From Streptomyces endocoffeicus (GTDB lineage Bacteria > Actinomycetota > Actinomycetes > Streptomycetales > Streptomycetaceae), in NCBI RefSeq assembly GCF_016741935.1, contig NZ_JAERRG010000013.1:1-64000 (forward strand): a stretch of DNA of 64,000 bases, given 5' to 3'. Positions within the stretch are counted from its first letter, which is position 1, and each line of letters begins with the position of its first letter. The notes beneath the pieces were generated by a model. The model was not told the origin of the DNA. It saw nothing but the letters and a program-made list of their open reading frames with translations, and did no database searches. The position numbers were made by a program, and so were the translations under genes. Shown here one piece after another: positions 62,559 through 64,000 of the stretch.

Positions 62559-62960
62559 CCGCTTGATGGCCACGACCGCCTGACCGCCTGACCGCATGAC
62601 CGCCTGACCCCGCCCGGCCACGGCGGGCCGTACCTCGGCACAGCGCAGCAGCAGCAGCACGGCATCAGCACCGCACCGCATCGCACCGCCCCTCGGCGTA
62701 CGCCACGTCGAGGCACGAGCCGCACCACCGAGCCGCACTACCGGCACCACCGAGCCGCACCACCGGCACCCCACACCCACCGGGGCCGCGCCGCTACCCC
62801 GTCGCGCCCCGCCACCCCATCACGGCACCACCACATCACCGCCACGTCGCGCACCCGCACGCCCAGCGCCCCGCACACCCAAGCGTTCCGCACGCCCAGC
62901 GACCGCACCGCATACGAGCGACCGCACCGCATACGAGCGACCCCGCCGAGGAGGCCCGCC
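62559..62960. repeat. Repeat-rich intergenic region between ROK and ABC genes
   Basis: No gene is supported. 62579-62609 holds four 8-bp units CCTGACCG, and a first unit overlaps the ROK stop (62554-62561). CGCACC and CCACCGAGCCGCA motifs reiterate at 62670-62780. A 19-bp tandem repeat, AGCGACCGCACCGCATACG, occurs twice plus a partial copy (62898-62942), directly before the ABC ribosome binding site, and could include operator sites. Confidence 0.7.
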
Positions 62961-64000
62961 ATGGCACCGGCACCACCCGACCCGCGCCCACTCCTCACCA
63001 TGTCCGCGATCACCAAGTCCTTCCCCGGCGTACGGGCCCTGGACGGCGTCGACCTCGATGTCGAAGCGGGCGAAGTGCACTGTCTGCTCGGCCAGAACGG
63101 CGCGGGCAAGTCCACCCTCATCAAGGTGGTCGCCGGGGCGCATCAGCCCGACAGCGGCGAGATCCTCTGGCGCGGCGAACCGGTCGCCCTCAAATCGCCC
63201 ATCGCCGCCATGCGCCTCGGCATCGCCACCATCTACCAGGAACTCGACCTGGTGGAGGGGCTGTCCGTCGCCGAGAACGTCTTCCTCGGCCATGAGATGG
63301 CCACCGGCGGATTCGTCCGCTCCGGCGCGGCCCGCACCGCCACCGCCGCCCTCCTCACCCGGCTCGGGCACCCCGAGATCGACCCGGGGCGGCTGGTGGG
63401 GGACCTCTCCGCGGCCGGGCAGCAGATCGTCTCGATGGCCCGCGCGCTCTCCCATGACGTCCAGCTGATCGTGATGGACGAGCCGTCCGCGGCCCTCGAC
63501 CCGGACGAGGTGGACAACCTCTTCCGCATCGTCGGCGATCTCACCGCCGCCGGGGTCGCCGTCGTGTACATCTCGCACCGGCTGGAGGAGATCCGCCGGA
63601 TCGGCGACCGCGTCACCGTGCTCAAGGACGGCCGCGCCGCGGCCCGCGGGCTGCCCGCGCGCACCACCCCGACCCGCGAGGTCGTGGCGCTGATGACGGG
63701 CCGGGACGTGGAGTACGCGTTCCCGCGCCGCACCTCGCCGCCTCCGGCCGCCGCCGCCACGCCGGTGCTGCGGCTGGAGAACCTCGGCAGGGCGGGGGAG
63801 TTCGAGCCGATCGACCTCGAGGTGGCGCCCGGCGAGATCGTCGGGCTGGCCGGGCTCGTCGGCTCCGGGCGGTCCGAGATCCTGGAGACCGTCTACGGCG
63901 CCCGCCGCCCCACCTCGGGCCGGGTCGTGGTGGACGGCCGCCCGCTGCGCCCCGGCAGTGTGACCGCCGCCGTGCGCGCCGGGCTCGGTCTCGCCCCCGA
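62961..64000 (+). CDS. Sugar ABC transporter ATP-binding protein (partial)
   Basis: The first 346 codons of a two-domain RbsA/XylG-type ATPase; the window ends inside the second domain. Domain 1 has Walker A GQNGAGKSTLIKV, signature DLSAAGQQIVSMARALS, Walker B LIVMDEPSAALDP and H-loop VVYISHRLEEI. Domain 2 begins at about 258 with GLAGLVGSGRSEIL. Domain 1 has LSAAGQQ rather than the usual LSGGQQ, which is common in this group. GAGGAGG precedes the ATG. Together with the ROK gene it probably imports a sugar. Confidence 0.92.
   Translation, partial: MAPAPPDPRPLLTMSAITKSFPGVRALDGVDLDVEAGEVHCLLGQNGAGKSTLIKVVAGAHQPDSGEILWRGEPVALKSPIAAMRLGIATIYQELDLVEGLSVAENVFLGHEMATGGFVRSGAARTATAALLTRLGHPEIDPGRLVGDLSAAGQQIVSMARALSHDVQLIVMDEPSAALDPDEVDNLFRIVGDLTAAGVAVVYISHRLEEIRRIGDRVTVLKDGRAAARGLPARTTPTREVVALMTGRDVEYAFPRRTSPPPAAAATPVLRLENLGRAGEFEPIDLEVAPGEIVGLAGLVGSGRSEILETVYGARRPTSGRVVVDGRPLRPGSVTAAVRAGLGLAP

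Overview
The window is high-GC DNA with strong third-position G/C bias, GTG starts, many ATGA/GTGA gene overlaps and actinobacterial families (SigE-type and SigK/RskA sigma systems, EccC/EccD, ROK regulator with sugar ABC ATPase, MmyB-like regulator, OFA transporter with its small subunit). It most resembles a chromosomal segment of Streptomyces or a close relative, probably an accessory-rich part because it carries IS remnants, conflict-type proteins and a polymorphic toxin. I saw no tRNA, rRNA or CRISPR array.

Layout. 1-4.6 kb: carboxylesterase behind a 10-bp-arm operator, a nest of a truncated IS701-like and a complete IS5-like transposase, a broken AAA ATPase, and a secreted protein/SigE-type sigma pair separated by a perfect hairpin. 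4.9-8.5 kb: a 1204-aa HTH-nSTAND1-membrane-WD40 protein with 13 very similar repeats. 8.6-13.6 kb: a PCMT-like methyltransferase, a membrane-anchored alkaline-phosphatase-superfamily protein and a membrane SpoIIE-type phosphatase. 13.6-17.7 kb: a coupled operon of a PEP-mutase/isocitrate-lyase-family enzyme, a small secreted protein and a BASS transporter, divergent from an MHS-type transporter. 17.9-24.9 kb: SnoaL-like protein, MmyB-like regulator, pterin dehydratase, photolyase, SigK with RskA-type anti-sigma, a streptogrisin-like protease, an aldo/keto reductase. 25.0-28.5 kb: an acyl-CoA synthetase followed on the same strand by an orphan protein and an EAD1-CHAT-like protein. 28.6-38.9 kb: LysR/BASS pair, methyltransferase, VOC protein, sialidase with LamG domain, serine beta-lactamase-like hydrolase, and a TetR-MFS-SDR unit with two matching operators.

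39.1-48.3 kb is a formate-metabolism block: fdhD, a split NAD-type formate dehydrogenase (separate iron-sulfur subunit, NuoE-NuoF fusion, Mo subunit with Cys at the usual Sec/Cys position), a KPR-like reductase, an oxalate/formate-type MFS carrier with a 40-aa small subunit, and a divergent GntR/FCD regulator. A near-identical 14-bp site lies in front of both the reductase-fdh unit and the carrier/GntR genes, so one regulator probably controls uptake and oxidation together.

48.4-61.2 kb is a type VII secretion-like operon: two WXG100-like proteins, a DUF6507-like protein, a 694-aa polymorphic toxin coupled to a likely immunity gene, a one-TM protein, EccD, a MinD/EspI-like ATPase, a three-ATPase EccC and a DUF6177-like protein. 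No eccB, eccE or mycP is present. The window ends with a ROK regulator and a sugar ABC ATPase cut by the window edge.

The best leads for something undescribed are the EAD1-CHAT-like operon with a degenerate catalytic site, the reduced T7SS toxin locus, the repeat-homogenised nSTAND1-WD40 protein, and a recurring pattern at five loci in which short tandem repeats duplicate the 3' end of a gene including its stop codon.
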